Assembly: GCA_964017195.1 (NCBI GenBank)
Contig: OZ024897.1
Span: forward strand, 6,676,360 to 6,740,359
Origin: Siderastrea radians
Taxonomy: Eukaryota > Cnidaria > Anthozoa > Scleractinia > Rhizangiidae
Length of the DNA: 64,000 nt
Direction: 5' to 3'
Numbering within the stretch: position 1 is the first letter of the stretch; each line of letters begins with the position of its first letter. Both the position numbers and the translations under genes were made by a program. The notes below the pieces were generated by a model. The model ran no database searches. It was not told the origin of the DNA and saw only the letters and a list, made by a program, of their open reading frames with translations. Below are positions 43,209-54,013 of this stretch, piece by piece.

Positions 43209-46200
43209 CTATGAGAAATATCGTTTAAGTTGGAAGACGATATACAAAGAAATCGACCACAATTAATATTCACAATTTTGAAAGGGCGCTAAATTTGTGT
43301 TATTAAATGATCGTGAATTTGAAGGATATGAATTTTTCCTTTAACCATAATACCGCTTAAAAAGAAATTGAGTGATGAGTTTTGCGGAGTGAATAAAGTT
43401 TAATTTTACGCACAGTTCCTGAAAAGGCTTCCCTGCCTGATTTTTAAAACTCGTTTCCAGCCCTTTACTCGTTTTTAAAGTAGGGAATAACCCTTTTTAC
43501 GTTTTCTAATTTGCATTACAATGTATTTGAACGTGGATGTGAGGATATTTCGGGCAATTTTACAGTTTTTGCCCGAAATTGCCTCACAGTCCCGTTAAAA
43601 TACATTGCAATGCAAATAAAAAAGTTAACTGTGAAAGCCACACTCGGCTTGCACTGCACTGGTACTTTACCCTTCCCCTCCCCCCCCCCCCGGGCGGGGT
43701 ACAACCATATATAAGTTATATAGGCATGTTCCGCGCAGTAGGGTATGGTTTTTGAGATTCTCAGTCCTTAAATTGGGTTTCCATTTTGCCCCTTTTCGGA
43801 ATTGGGATCCCAGTGTGATAATTTCCTTAGTTTTTGGACATTATTATTGTATGCTTTATGATAAAATTCTCATGTTACAGAGAAAAAAATAATCAAACAC
43901 TTAAACGTTTCAAAGCTACGCGTCTCCACGAGTTAAAAACGACTTGTTTACACAATCCTTAATTACCGTTTTTTTCTTGAATTAGATGTCATTTTTCGCG
44001 TTTGGGCCGGAAAAAGTATCAATTTTCGATTTTCTATACTTTAATACGGTCACACACCTATTCTGAATTGACCGGAGTATCCCCCCCCACCGGAACTTAA
44101 CCATGAAAACGCAGGCCTACTGCAATATTATTGTGTGTATACTTACCGGGAACATAAGCTGTTAATAAGGCTCTCCCCACATGCACTTGTGTGTGGGAGA
44201 TAAGCAGTTTTTCCTGCGGTGTTTCGGTAGATTAATAATACTCGTTCCTCGCCTATGATCTCACCTCTGGCATTTAGGATAGCACTGTAAGAGAAAGAGT
44301 TAGATAAATAAACAAATAGATAAATAAATAATTAATAAATGATTTAATAGATAAACGAATAAATGAAGAAATGAAAATGAATATATATAAATATTTTAAT
44401 AATAAATAAATAATTGAAAAACTGAAAAACTAACTAACGAACTAAATAAATAAATATACACCTAATTGCAATAACATTGTCATACAAAAATGGAAAAAAA
44501 GAATAAAGAAAAAAGCCAAATAGGAATTAATTAGCCATGAAAATTATTTCTTTATATCTCTTTTATAATTCTCGAAGCAATTATGGACGACGGTGTGATA
44601 CTTCAATTTAATGTCAAATGTGTTGAAACAAGTTAAATTGGTCACCTAAAAAACCTTTTGAGCCTTAACCTTCGTCTGAGCAATTCCCTGAATGTAATTA
44701 GCGTACCTAATTTATTCCTATTTGGCTATTTTGTTTTCCCTTTTTTTCATTTTTATATGACAACGTTATTGCAATTAGGTGTATATATAAATACGCAAAT
44801 AAATAAATTTCTTTCCCATTCCCTTCAGTTTTGGAATAATAATAGCTAGACATTTTTTTAACTTACAGAATGTTTGCTTCGCTCTCTTCGTACCCAATAG
44901 AGTTGATTTCAAATATGTGATAGCCACGGCCGTGGAAGCCTAATGAAGCAAACGAAACCAATAAAAGATAACCCTTTAGAAAACAAATGCGCTTTCACAA
45001 GGAGAGAAAAAATTATAATAAACGTGAGCTGTGTTTACCTTCATAATGAAGGAATGCAGGTAAGGCAGGGAGAGGAAGCTTGGGAATTTCAGGAAGGGCT
45101 GCAATAAGAAAATATTATGTCAGTATAACTTTTAATTGGTTTCATGAAAGAAGTATGCACTTTTGCAATTTTACATGATTTTAGAGGCTTTCACATAAAA
45201 AAGGGAAAATGGTTTACCTTCATTATTTTTTTCATGCAATGAACTTTATTTAGAAAAACAAAAACTACAGCGAAATTGCAGTGAACAGCTAACGGTTACA
45301 CTGAATAGCATAAAAAGCCTTAAACAAGTTATACTAAAAGGAAAGGAACGGGAAATAAAGAATAAACGAGCGCAACAAATTTTTTGATTAATTACATCAA
45401 AAGTTGGAATACATATAGCAGCATTGAGATTAAGAATTGAGAAAAGGGAGGTTGAAACATCTTCACACTATCGTACCTCTTGATGCGTGGATTTTTTCCA
45501 GAATAGGAATAAATTGTTCTAGTTTGTAGGGCTCAGAGTGCAATTTCTGATAGTACAAGTAGTAGTGCAAAATGTAAGCAGTATTTTAAACTGAGCTTGA
45601 TGTCATCCCGAAAAATTTTTCTAGTGGATTTGGAGAAAAAGCTCAGCGATATTCCTCATAAAACTCCACTGAAAAATATTTGAGAGAAAGGAGAGTTAAC
45701 AAAGATATGGGTAATCGAGTCATGTTCTTTACAGTACAAGCACTTATTTACATTTTCTTAATCTGTGATCAGTTTGAATTCAAACTCTATTAGCTTGTTC
45801 TCTCGGCATACTTTCCCTATAAGGTCAAATTTAGACTTCCATTTTATATTTTCTACCTTTAACTCTTTTCCCCATTTTGTTAGCCCTGAGGCTTTAACTG
45901 TGGCTGCATTAATGTACAGCGCAAAAGTACTCTAAATTTCATTTGCAAAGATCGATATTTAACCAGTAAGATAGCTGAAAGGACCCATTTTCTTCGGGAA
46001 ATCTATGTCTTATGTTAAGAGATCTGGATTTTTGTAGTAGATGTTTCGGAATTGCCGAGATAACCTGTAGATAGCTCAGAAAGGTCGATGTAATGGTGAA
46101 TTTTGTTTGAAATCAGTCCCGCAGAAATTCCCCCATATGAAGGTAAATTATCATTGAGGAGAACGTCTGCGGGAATGACTGCAATAGGAAAACATTATGT

Positions 46201-49200
46201 CCGTTTTACTTTTGCTTTCATGGAAGAAGTATATACTTCTGCAATTTTAGAGGCTTTCCCTTAAACCGAAAAAAGAGAGAAAAAATGGTTTACCTTGTTC
46301 GATTGGAACATTTTGTCCGGGAATGGCTGCAATAAAAAATTCTGTCAGTTAAGCGTTGCCACTTGCAATGAAACGGAAGACAACAGCTTTTCGAGAGACG
46401 ATCAGAATACATGCATGTTGCACTTTAACGTATCTCGCAACGTTTCAACTGAAAAACAGTTTCATGCAAATTGCAACGCAGTTTTTCGTTATATCCTCTA
46501 CATTTAACTCTTGTTCTCCATTTTTTTTAGCCCTGAGCCTTTTACTGTAGCTGCGTTGATGAAGAGCCAATAGTATTCCCTAGTTTTTATTTTGCAAAGA
46601 TCGATATTTAATGAGGAAGATAGCTGAAAGGTCACATTTTCTTCTGTAAATCTATGTTATGCTAATAGATCTGGTCTTTGTAGTAGACGTTTCAGGACTG
46701 CCGAGATAACCGTGTAGATAGCTCAGAAAGTGAGATGTAATGGTGCAATTTGTTTAAAATTCCCGCAAATGTTCCTGTCGATGAAGGTAAACCATCATGG
46801 AGGGGAACTTCTGCAGGAATGACTTCTGTAGGAAAAAAAATGTCCGTTTTACTTTTGCATTCATGGAAATGAATGCGATTTAGAGGCCTTTACTTAATGA
46901 AAAAAAAATGAAAAAATGGTTTACGGCTTCAACCAGCATGTCTAATAGAATTTTTGCTGGAATGGCTGCAATACAAAAACATTCTGTCAGTTTTAAGGCC
47001 TTGTTACACAAGGCAATTTTTCCTGCGACTTGCAATGAAACGGAAGACGACGTCTTTTTGAGACACGTTCTAGAACGTACGAACAGTCGTCAATAATAAT
47101 GTTGCGACTTCTTTTTGGGGGGGAGGAGGAGGGGGTACTTTTGTACGTTACTGGTAAGTTCTTAGGTGTTCGCCTTGGAGCAAAAAAGATAACAGTACGT
47201 TGCCTTTACTTTCAAAACGAACAGAAGACATGACTCTTATGAATACCCAATGTTATTAGCTTTACCTATAGATGAGAGTTTCTCTCCAGCCATGAAAGAC
47301 AGAGTTGAGAATTGGGGCAGATTTTCATATAGGTTTGTCATCTTTCCCTCCCGGTTATCGAAATGTGGATGGCGTTTTATTTGGTGATAGGGAGAAGTCA
47401 CAAGTTTTGACAATGTCCCTCTTGAAAGCTATAGAGAAAAGTAAAAAAAAAAAAAGCAGAAAAGAGAAATATCAGTCATTGGTTTAAGATCATCGCCTAC
47501 TTCAGTATACCTATACAGTAATACCTATACACACTTATACCTACTTATACCTGTACTTAAAGCTGTAATTATTTCAAGAAATTCAAGTCAGGTTTTGGAA
47601 TAGAGGGGCTCTTAATTGAGTGTAGTACTTTGGACTGTTACAACAGAAGCAATCAGAACTCGAAACAAATACATGAAACAAATGAAAGGAGTTGTTTTAG
47701 CCCGAGAAGGCCGATGTGCGAGTGACGAGCGGCGAGTGGAGGAGCCTATTTCTAGCACTCTGCCCAGTCCCTTTCTTTCTTCCGTTTTTTAATACCTTTT
47801 CACGCCCTCGTAAGATCTGAGGAATATAACACGACTACGCGAGGTCTACCAGTAGTCCCCTTCTATTTGAACAATAGAATTCTTCTGTCGAAGGCACTAT
47901 GGTGATAGGTTGCCCGAGGAAATTTGATCTTCATAACAAATACTAGACCGAGAACGTAGTTCAAGGGCTTATATGAAGTTTGAACATCAAATTTTCGAGG
48001 GAACCTATCACAGAGTGAGCATGAGACAGAAGGACTCAATTGTTTTTATTGTCCAATGCTAAATTTTGAGCGAAATTGCCAAAAACGGGCACTGTACAGC
48101 GTACACTGATAGGCGCCCATAGAGGGGACACACTACCGCGTCACGTGATCGATTTGGACCAGTGGGAGCACTCCAAAATTAAGCGTTACACTATTTATTT
48201 ACAAAGGATAGTCCGCAATTTAGGATTCATCTTATAATTCGAACGTGTTGAAAAAAATGATACACAATGGACGCGCACGATTAACATAAAAAATAATCGT
48301 ACAGTGATGAAAACTTGTAAATCTTCAGACCTTCAAGTTCATGTTTCTTTAGAAACGTAAAAACTTTTCGTATTTGTTCGTGTTTCTTGAAATACTAATG
48401 CATCCAACAAAGGAAAGCCATCAAGAGATTTCACACACTGCGAGTGCGCGAGCGTCAGCAAGAACTCTTCCCTAGAGCCCGTGTGGCGGACGATCGCTTT
48501 TGCGCGCCCCGGCGGGCGGGGGGGGGGGAACTTGTCAATTGCTTCTATAGGAGTTTAGTCCACTTCTGGCCCCCCTCTCTCTGTTGCGTGACAGAGAGAG
48601 AGAGAGAGAGAGAGAGGGGCCAGAACTGGACTAACAGGAATTGCGCGGTGGATGATCATGGTCATCTTGACGTCACAGGAAGGTCAAGTCTGGAAGTTAA
48701 GGTCATTCCCCCGAAATGAAATTTAACATACGATTTTTATCAAACTTTCACAAGTTTTTCATCTATCGTGCAATGTTTTGAAATATAAAATAAAAAGAAT
48801 AGACTCCCGTGTCCGTTTACGAGATATCATCGTCTCAAGTTACCCCACAATTCCATGCAATTTCGCCTAACAAACACATGTTTATTTGATCAGTTTACGC
48901 TGCTTTCCGTAGGAACAGGAAGCACATAATTGAAGCAAATCTTAAATCAGTGTACTAGATGTAATATATCGATAGCAAGGATCAATTTACCAGATGTTCT
49001 AGAACCTTCCTCACGTGCGTGTTATCGAGGTCGTGATTTCATCTCCGTGAGTAACGCGTTTCTAGTAATAATTTTTTTTTCGAACAGATGTTTTTTTTTT
49101 CTAACTCTTTGAAGAAAAAGAGGATGATTGGTAGGTCAAAAATATGTGGGAAAAAAGATAGGCCACCGTGCTTGTTTAAGAGTAAATGACTTTTCTTTTC

Positions 49201-51276
49201 TCTGGTGAGCTTAGCCTCATAGGAAACCTACTACTCCCTGGACGTTCGCGCGCTGTGAGCGCGCGCTAATGACGCAACAAATCGTGCACAGTAAGGATGC
49301 GCAATGCAATACAGGGCAATGACCTCAAAATGGCTGACAAACAATGACACCGCCAGAAGTCTTTCTCGGGTGATCTGAAGAAAACCCAATGATGCGTGAC
49401 CCTGGGAGAAAACTAAGAACTTGATATGATTAAAAACTTTCGAATGGCCATTAAAATGAACCGTTTAACATGCGCTAAAAAAATGATCAGTGGGTCTAAA
49501 GGCATTTTTTTAAAGTTGACTACGTAGTATGTTCACTCGCAAAAAGAAAGCTATCATCTTTAAAAGAAAAATGCTCCAGTTTAGTGGACTTTTTATTTCA
49601 AGTCATGTGCTGGGTACGAAGTTAGTAATGGGCCAGAGGAATTCCTTATTTTCACTAAACCAACTCGTAGAAACCGACGAAGACGACAACATTTTCCCGC
49701 GGCAAGGCCAAAACGCCAGCTTTCCGGCAAAATTTGTGCTCACGTCTGACATAGTTCTTGTTGAATAATATAATTACAAAAAAACCACAGTCTATCAAAA
49801 ATTCAACGCCAATTTTCTCAGGCTACTGATTGTCAAAATGTTCACAAGGAGCTGGAGTTACCACAATGATTCTCAGTTTAACAGTTTTAAAATGAATTAA
49901 TCTTTTAAAATTAAGTGAAATACGGGCGATTCATTTTATTTTCGAAACGGTCATCTCGATCGTCTGTATCATGTAGATGTCAAACTCTTTCTAAAACAAG
50001 TTGTGGCTTGGACAGGAAATTCAAAAGAAACTGGAGATATGGAGAATAAGTTGGATGAAACCCCTGAACCCGATGGTGCTCTAATAAGCTTACATGTAAG
50101 CTTATATCTAAACGTTTTCATAAAAATAACAGTATCGGACCGGCATAAAACCTAGTTTTCATGATTTGCGAGCTGATTCAGATTTTTATGTTGTCCTGCA
50201 AAGGTCAATTTTACACGGGTTAAATGTGGGAAAAAAATTTTACTTAGTGCGATTACTTGTCCCTTAGCATTCTCCTTTCTACATACAGAAGATGGAAGCG
50301 AATTCTTTCACGTACACTTTTAAGTTCGTCTTCTTGTCAGCGAAACAAACGGACTGATCATTTTTTAGGTTGACTCTATACCAGTGTTTTCAATTGGAGT
50401 ATTTTTCTTCTTAAGTTATACGCTGCTTTTCTAGCCAAATTTCAAGTTCCACTGTGATGTATATCTGAAATAAACACACTTTTTTGGAAGCGGACAATGA
50501 CAACTTTCCCACATTTTGCGATCACGAAGTATGATTTAAAGAGTATAATACAGAAACCACTTACCTATATCGAAAAAGAGATCCTAAATTTCTATTCCAC
50601 AAGAAAACAAGCACAGTCAGGGGAAAGCTGGACTAGCACAGAAAATAAGTTTGTAGACCGAGCATCCAACAAGTTTGCCAGCGCCATTTATGAAAACTCA
50701 GCAAAGTCGCGCGCTTCTCTCGTCGTGACGTCACGATGGCCAAGATCATCAGTAATCGAGGTGTTCACTACGTACCCACCCCCATCCTTACGCCCGTTTA
50801 TTTGCTCGCGCTTGACAAGCCGCTTGATGATATAATGAAAAAATAAATGTCTGTGAAAAAAACAATTTTTTTACGGAGATACTTGGATACCCATCATCCC
50901 TTGCAGGCGTCCTTTAATTACGTCATCATTACCTGACACTAACTTGCGCGCTAAAGTAAAATCAAATCCAGATTTTTCTTGCATACAAATTGCACTCTTA
51001 CTTAACTAACGCGCGAGCAAAATGACTTCTCAGGTTTTGTGACACCTCGCGGAGGCTACAAACGTTTGGTTCGACATGTTTTTAAAGTTTTGCGAAACGA
51101 AAATCGTAGATTTTTTAAGTTCCATTTCACGCGCGAAAATTTCAACTTGGAGTAAAACGCGAGAATTTTCCACGCACAAAGTTTTGAAAAATAATCATGC
51201 ATATTCAAACCCCGCTTACCTGTTTTTTCGCGTAAAAGGTCTCTGTCGCTCACTTTCGACTGAAGGCTAATCCCAT
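43122..51276 (-). CDS. Gene B: diverged paralogue of gene A with added linker exons; in-frame stop in exon 1, terminal exons not found
   Basis: Minus-strand exons homologous to gene A: 51220-51276 (exon 1), 47266-47428 (exon 2), 45039-45098 (end of exon 2), 44867-44939 (exon 3), 44147-44284 (exon 4), 43122-43208 (exon 5). Phases match gene A throughout (0,1,2,2,2). Shared blocks are ENLPQFSTLSFMAGEKL, HYE-GFHGRGYHIFEIN, EERVLLIYR, AYLP, and RFGDQLLR with NPSW. Between KLSSI and HYEG, where gene A is continuous, gene B carries extra small exons (46793-46825, 46294-46326 and weaker ones) rich in Ile-Pro. Exon 1 aligns with gene A (MGLAFSRK against MGCAFSRR) but codon 9 is TGA. I found no counterparts of gene A exons 6 and 7. 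Conserved exon borders argue for long retention as a gene; the stop and missing end argue for a pseudogene or an unseen alternative structure. Function unknown. Confidence 0.72.
43511..43616. repeat. 106-bp hairpin element in gene B intron
   Basis: TTGCATTACAATGTATTTGA ... TTTCGGGCAA and TTGCCCGAAAT ... ATACATTGCAATGCAA are inverted around a short loop. It has the form of a small palindromic MITE. Confidence 0.75.
43670..44100. mobile_element. Third copy of the CCCCGGG hAT-like MITE, decayed
   Basis: Begins CCCGGGCGGGGTACAACC and contains AGGGTATGGTTTTTGAG and CCATTTTGCC; ends near GGAGTATCCCCCCCCACCGG. Related to 31,729-32,151 and 62,150-62,640. It lies in the gene B intron between exons 5 and 4. 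Confidence 0.6.
44147..44284 (-). CDS. Gene B exon 4
   Basis: 138 nt, the same length and phases as gene A exon 4. Encodes AILNARGEIIGEERVLLIYR and GKTAYLPHTSACG. About 30% identical to gene A over 46 residues with no gap and no stop. Confidence 0.87.
44455..44795. mobile_element. AT-rich MITE with about 75-bp inverted arms in gene B intron
   Basis: ATACACCTAATTGCAATAAC (44,457) through GCCAAATAGGAATTAATTAG is matched in reverse by CTAATTTATTCCTATTTGGC (44,706) through GTTATTGCAATTAGGTGTAT. The preceding AAAT-rich run (44,300-44,455) is simple repeat. Confidence 0.75.
44867..44939 (-). CDS. Gene B exon 3
   Basis: 73 nt, phase 1 in and phase 2 out, acceptor CTTCATTAG, donor GTAAGT. Encodes GFHGRGYHIFEINSIGYEES, alike to gene A exon 3. 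Confidence 0.85.
45039..45098 (-). CDS. Gene B linker exon with the conserved HYEG end
   Basis: Sixty nt, phase 1-1, acceptor TTATTGCAG, donor GTAAAC. Encodes ALPEIPKLPLPALPAFLHYE, a proline every two or three residues. It corresponds to the end of gene A exon 2 (PDCLTYEG). Confidence 0.75.
45560..45910 (-). mobile_element. L1-like LINE ORF2 C-terminus, decayed, in gene B intron
   Basis: Minus-strand translation gives WGKELKVENIKWKSKFDLIG, then after a stop NKCLYCKEHDSITHIFVNSP and FSQIFFSGVL. This is the pattern of the C-terminal zinc-knuckle region of L1-type ORF2 proteins. It has in-frame stops. Its end (AATVKASGL) is also present in the duplicated copy at about 46,505-46,550. Confidence 0.65.
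46294..46326 (-). CDS. Gene B linker exon candidate (33 nt, unit 1)
   Basis: Acceptor TTTTATTGCAG, codons for AIPGQNVPIEQ in phase 1-1, donor GTAAAC. A clean symmetric 11-codon exon that can be included or skipped without changing the frame. Confidence 0.55.
46793..46825 (-). CDS. Gene B linker exon candidate (33 nt, unit 2)
   Basis: Acceptor TTCCTACAG, then codons for VIPAEVPLHD in phase 1-1, donor GTTTAC (weak). It lies in the second copy of a roughly 645-bp tandem duplication; the matching place in the first copy is near 46,178. Confidence 0.45.
47266..47428 (-). CDS. Gene B exon 2
   Basis: Acceptor TCTCTATAG, donor GTAAAG, phase 0 in and phase 1 out. A variable basic/His-rich part comes first (SPYHQIKRHPHF), then LYENLPQFSTLSFMAGEKL, 14 of 17 residues identical to gene A over ENL to EKL. 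The exon ends at SSI-G where gene A continues without an intron. Confidence 0.85.
47429..51219. other. Gene B intron 1, mostly unassigned
   Basis: About 3.8 kb. It contains a hairpin with a GA microsatellite (48,552-48,640: GTCCACTTCTGGCCCCC against GGGGCCAGAACTGGAC). The plus-strand frames at 49,529-49,768 and 50,497-50,835 have no recognisable domain and I do not call them genes. Confidence 0.4.
51220..51276 (-). pseudogene. Gene B exon 1 homologue with in-frame TGA
   Basis: Reads MGLAFSRK, stop (TGA at 51,250-51,252), then ATETFYAKKQ, followed by donor GTAAGC in phase 0 as in gene A. Cys3 of gene A is Leu here, so only myristoylation and not neighbouring palmitoylation would be expected. 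An earlier donor-like GTGAGC overlaps the stop but gives the wrong phase for exon 2. Confidence 0.65.
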
Positions 51277-51959
51277 GGTGAAAACAGTAAAACAATTTTT
51301 TGCAGACTGTTCGGAAGGCAAGTCACCGACTATGAAAGTGCGAACTTGTGTTTGTGTTAGCAACGGAGTTAATCCCATTGTTAAATCATAGCGCGCGCTT
51401 TAGAATAGGCGGTGATTGGTGGAGAAAATCGAACACGTCAATCAAGTGACCGCTGTCTAATCCCGGTATTCTTATGCGCGATAATCATTCTGAATTATTA
51501 TTATTACAATGAAGTCAATTTTTAGAGTTCGCTTTCGAATGTTGCGATAAAACAAATACTGCAATAAATTTGTAGAAATTTCGCACCAAATTCCGACGGT
51601 AACGAGTTACTGTCGGACTTTGCTAATCGGACTAGCTGTCTGACTTGGCTAATTCTGGCCGCGGAAAAAAGGAGTACCCGGACCAGTTCATTGGATCAAC
51701 AACGTGGCGAATAAGAAACCACGCCTAGAAATTTTTGCTACAAGAGGTTTTCGAACAAATCACTGTTTGACTTTTGTAGTCTCTGTCCACACTATTTTGT
51801 TTGTCATGAATCTTTGAAGCACCAATAGTACAACGTCTAGTTTCTCCTTCCAATATCACTACGCCATTAAACATAAAGGCCATGTGAATAAAGGAAATGA
51901 TGACCAGAGATAGAATGCCCTCATCGCTAACCAAACTCTCCCACTTAGAGTAACATAAG

Positions 51960-52163
51960 GAGCATATGAGTATGAATATATGAAATAATCATATATTTGA
52001 ACTGCGGATAAAGATAGAATTATATGAAGATCATCGCAGTGAAGGTGTTTCAACTTAAGCAGTTGAAAAGAAGAAACCTGAAAAAATTCAGGCTTGAACG
52101 GGAATCGAACCCATGACCTCTGCGAAACCGGTGCAGCGCTCTAACCAACTGAGCTATCAAGCC
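51960..52163 (-). mobile_element. tRNA-derived SINE, full head, minus strand
   Basis: The 73-nt tRNA-like head (52,091-52,163, minus strand) reads GGCTTGATAGCTCAGTTGGT, then TAGAGCGCTG and GGGTTCGATTCCCG. The acceptor, D and T arms pair, but the anticodon loop starts CC instead of having U33 and its stem has a mismatch. The body ends TTCATATAATTCTATC and an AT-rich tail. It is a SINE, not a working tRNA gene. Confidence 0.8.
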
Positions 52164-52204
52164 AACTGGGAGCTGGTCAAGAAGAAACCTGAAAAAGTTC
52201 AGGC

Positions 52205-52327
52205 ATCGCAGAGGTCGCAGAGGTCATGGGTTCGATTCCCGTTCAAGCCTGAATTTTTTCAGGTTTCTTCTTTTCAGCTGCTTAAGTTGAAACTCCTTCA
52301 CTGCGATGATCTTCATATAATTCTATA
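52205..52327 (+). mobile_element. Same SINE family, 5'-truncated, inverted relative to the neighbour
   Basis: From CGCAGAGGTCATGGGTTCGA through GCTTAAGTTGAAACTCCTTC to CTTCATATAATTCTATA, nearly identical to the minus copy 40 bp away. The two can form a long hairpin. Confidence 0.8.
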
Positions 52328-53050
52328 AGGAGCATGGAGATCGGTGAAAAGAATATTCGTGCTAATACTGGGACTCACAGGGCCGATTATTTAAACGAAG
52401 TCTAACTTAGACCGTGGTTTAAGACAACAAATAAGCCTCTACATCTGTTTACAAGTGGGTTATTTATAGGAAATAAACTTTCTTGTAGTCTGTGCTACAT
52501 GCCTGCTTTACATTAACTGCGGTAAAGGAGACTTGCATATTTGGGTATGCCAGATTGAAATTGATTTAGACCGTGGTTTAGCTAACCCTCGTCTAAACTT
52601 TCTTTAAATAACCGGCCCACAGGGTTTATTAACGCTATCAAGAGAGGATTCCTCTCTTGATGCTATATACAACCGGTTTTACTGGTTTTCGTCCAGAAAG
52701 ACAAGTTACTTCCGAGAGGTCGTCGTTTTTAACGGTTGTTAGTTAAAATACCGGCCGTCGCGAGAAAATATCGTAATGAGGAAAAAACAAACAAACAAAC
52801 ACCCCCCCCCCAAAAAAAAAAAATAAAAAAAGAACAAGAAAAAAAAGAACCACAAACAAACTAACAAAATAAGCCAAAACAAAGAACAAAAACAAAACTA
52901 CGAGTAAAGGAATCAGTTTGGATGGTTAAATCTGCAATTCAAGTACGTTGAAATGACATTTTTAATGGGGTTGAGCGTCTATGGACAGTCACTTCCCTTT
53001 CAAGGGTACACTTTCTGTCTTAGAAACTTAGACATCGTATTCAAAATACA

Positions 53051-53345
53051 GGGGGCGCGGTGGTGTAGTGTTTAGTGCGTTGGACTTCAGATCTGAAGGT
53101 CGGTGGTTCCAGGACCAGTCCCTGCCATTGTGTTGTTTCCTTCGACAAGAAACTTCACCCCACATTGTCTTTTTCCACCCAGGCCCCAGTTGTTCAAAAG
53201 TTGGATAGCGCTATCCACCGGATAAATCACTATCCAGTGGATAAGTGATAGGGAAACCAATTGCGTTATCCACTGGATAGTGATTTATCCGGTGGATAGC
53301 GCTATCTAACTTTTGAACAACTGGAGCCTGGTGTATAAATGCACG
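53051..53345 (+). mobile_element. Second tRNA-derived SINE family (GGGGGCGCGG head), split by a palindromic MITE
   Basis: The head GGGGGCGCGGTGGTGTAGTG has an A-box-like start and CGGTGGTTCCAGGACC as B box, followed by TTGTTTCCTTCGACAAGAAA. The SINE resumes after the MITE with GTGTATAAATG, as in the copy at 63,445-63,743. Confidence 0.8.
53180..53330. mobile_element. 151-bp foldback MITE with near-perfect 59-bp arms
   Basis: CCAGTTGTTCAAAAGTTGGA ... CACTATCCAGTGGATAA is repeated in inverse order at the right (TTATCCACTGGATAGTG ... TTTTGAACAACTGG). The outer ends extend to CAGGC/GCCTG. It interrupts the SINE body between CACCC and GTGTATAAAT. Confidence 0.85.
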
Positions 53346-53621
53346 TGACCTCTCATTTGCTCTTTTTCTGCATCTCAGATTCTAGGCCAAAACATGTTTA
53401 ACTGGTCACTAGTAAAAGAAATAGTTCACATCAGGCGATTCATTATCTGTAACATGACCGAAATATGTTTATTCTGAGCATGATTGAAACACAAAAAGAG
53501 CGAAAAGGTAGCGAGTGCACGACACATCCTACTTTGGGGCTGGAATGAGGACACACCTTTCGGTTCAAATATGAGCTGATGAAGAGATACAATGGCAGTT
53601 AGCGGAAACCCACCACTCCTT

Positions 53622-53832
53622 TTAATCCTTTAAGCCCTAACAGTGACGAACATGAAATTTCTCTTTGGGTTACCACTTCTTGTTCAAACAATCAAGTGAT
53701 GAGAATACAGAAAGTGATCACTAAAGATACGATGTCTTGATATTTAGACAAATTCTCCTTACTAGTTCCATAAGAAATGTATGGAGAACAGTAATGAAAA
53801 TATGCATTTTATATCAGGGCTTAAAGGGTTAA
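53622..53832. mobile_element. MITE of the TTAACCCTTTAA family, complete copy
   Basis: Ends TTAATCCTTTAAGCCC and GGGCTTAAAGGGTTAA. The interior GATGTCTTGATATTTAGACA and TATGGAGAACAGTAATG match the other copies. Confidence 0.8.
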
Positions 53833-54013
53833 AAGAAGAAACCCAATCAACCATCCATGTCCACTACTTTCGCGCTGATACGGACTTTTTACGTACAGTG
53901 ACACCATAATGAACAAGTAATTCTTACAAAACCGACCATTTTTAAAGGCACTGACTGGACGTTTTTACACTATTAAAACGAACTCTAAAAGTTCACTATG
54001 GAAATTTGCGAAA

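Larger units (their letters stand above)
45840..47060 (-). repeat. Tandem segmental duplication (about 645-bp period) inside gene B, carrying linker exons
   Basis: AGCCCTGAG at 45,882 and 46,529, GATAGCTGAAAGG, TAGTAGATGTTTC/TAGTAGACGTTTC and the TGCAATAAA/TGCAATAC-preceded exons recur 639-647 bp apart. Each unit holds two candidate linker exons and a LINE scrap. The stretch beside exon 45,039-45,098 is an older, third related unit (TTTCATGAAAGAAGTATGCA). Confidence 0.8.

Noticed and set aside
46925..46965. Further gene B linker exon (IPAKILLDMLVEA)
   Set aside because: Good acceptor and GTAAAC donor, but 41 nt would change the phase from 1 to 0 and break the following exon; probably a decayed unit.
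49529..49768. 79-codon plus-strand frame
   Set aside because: No recognised similarity and antisense within a gene B intron; not supported as a gene.
50497..50835. 112-codon plus-strand frame in gene B intron
   Set aside because: No domain, no homologous copy here, no promoter or splice evidence; composition is compatible with chance.
52091..52163. Functional tRNA gene
   Set aside because: Acceptor, D and T arms pair, but the anticodon stem has a mismatch and position 33 is not U. The sequence continues into a SINE body with a nearby second copy.
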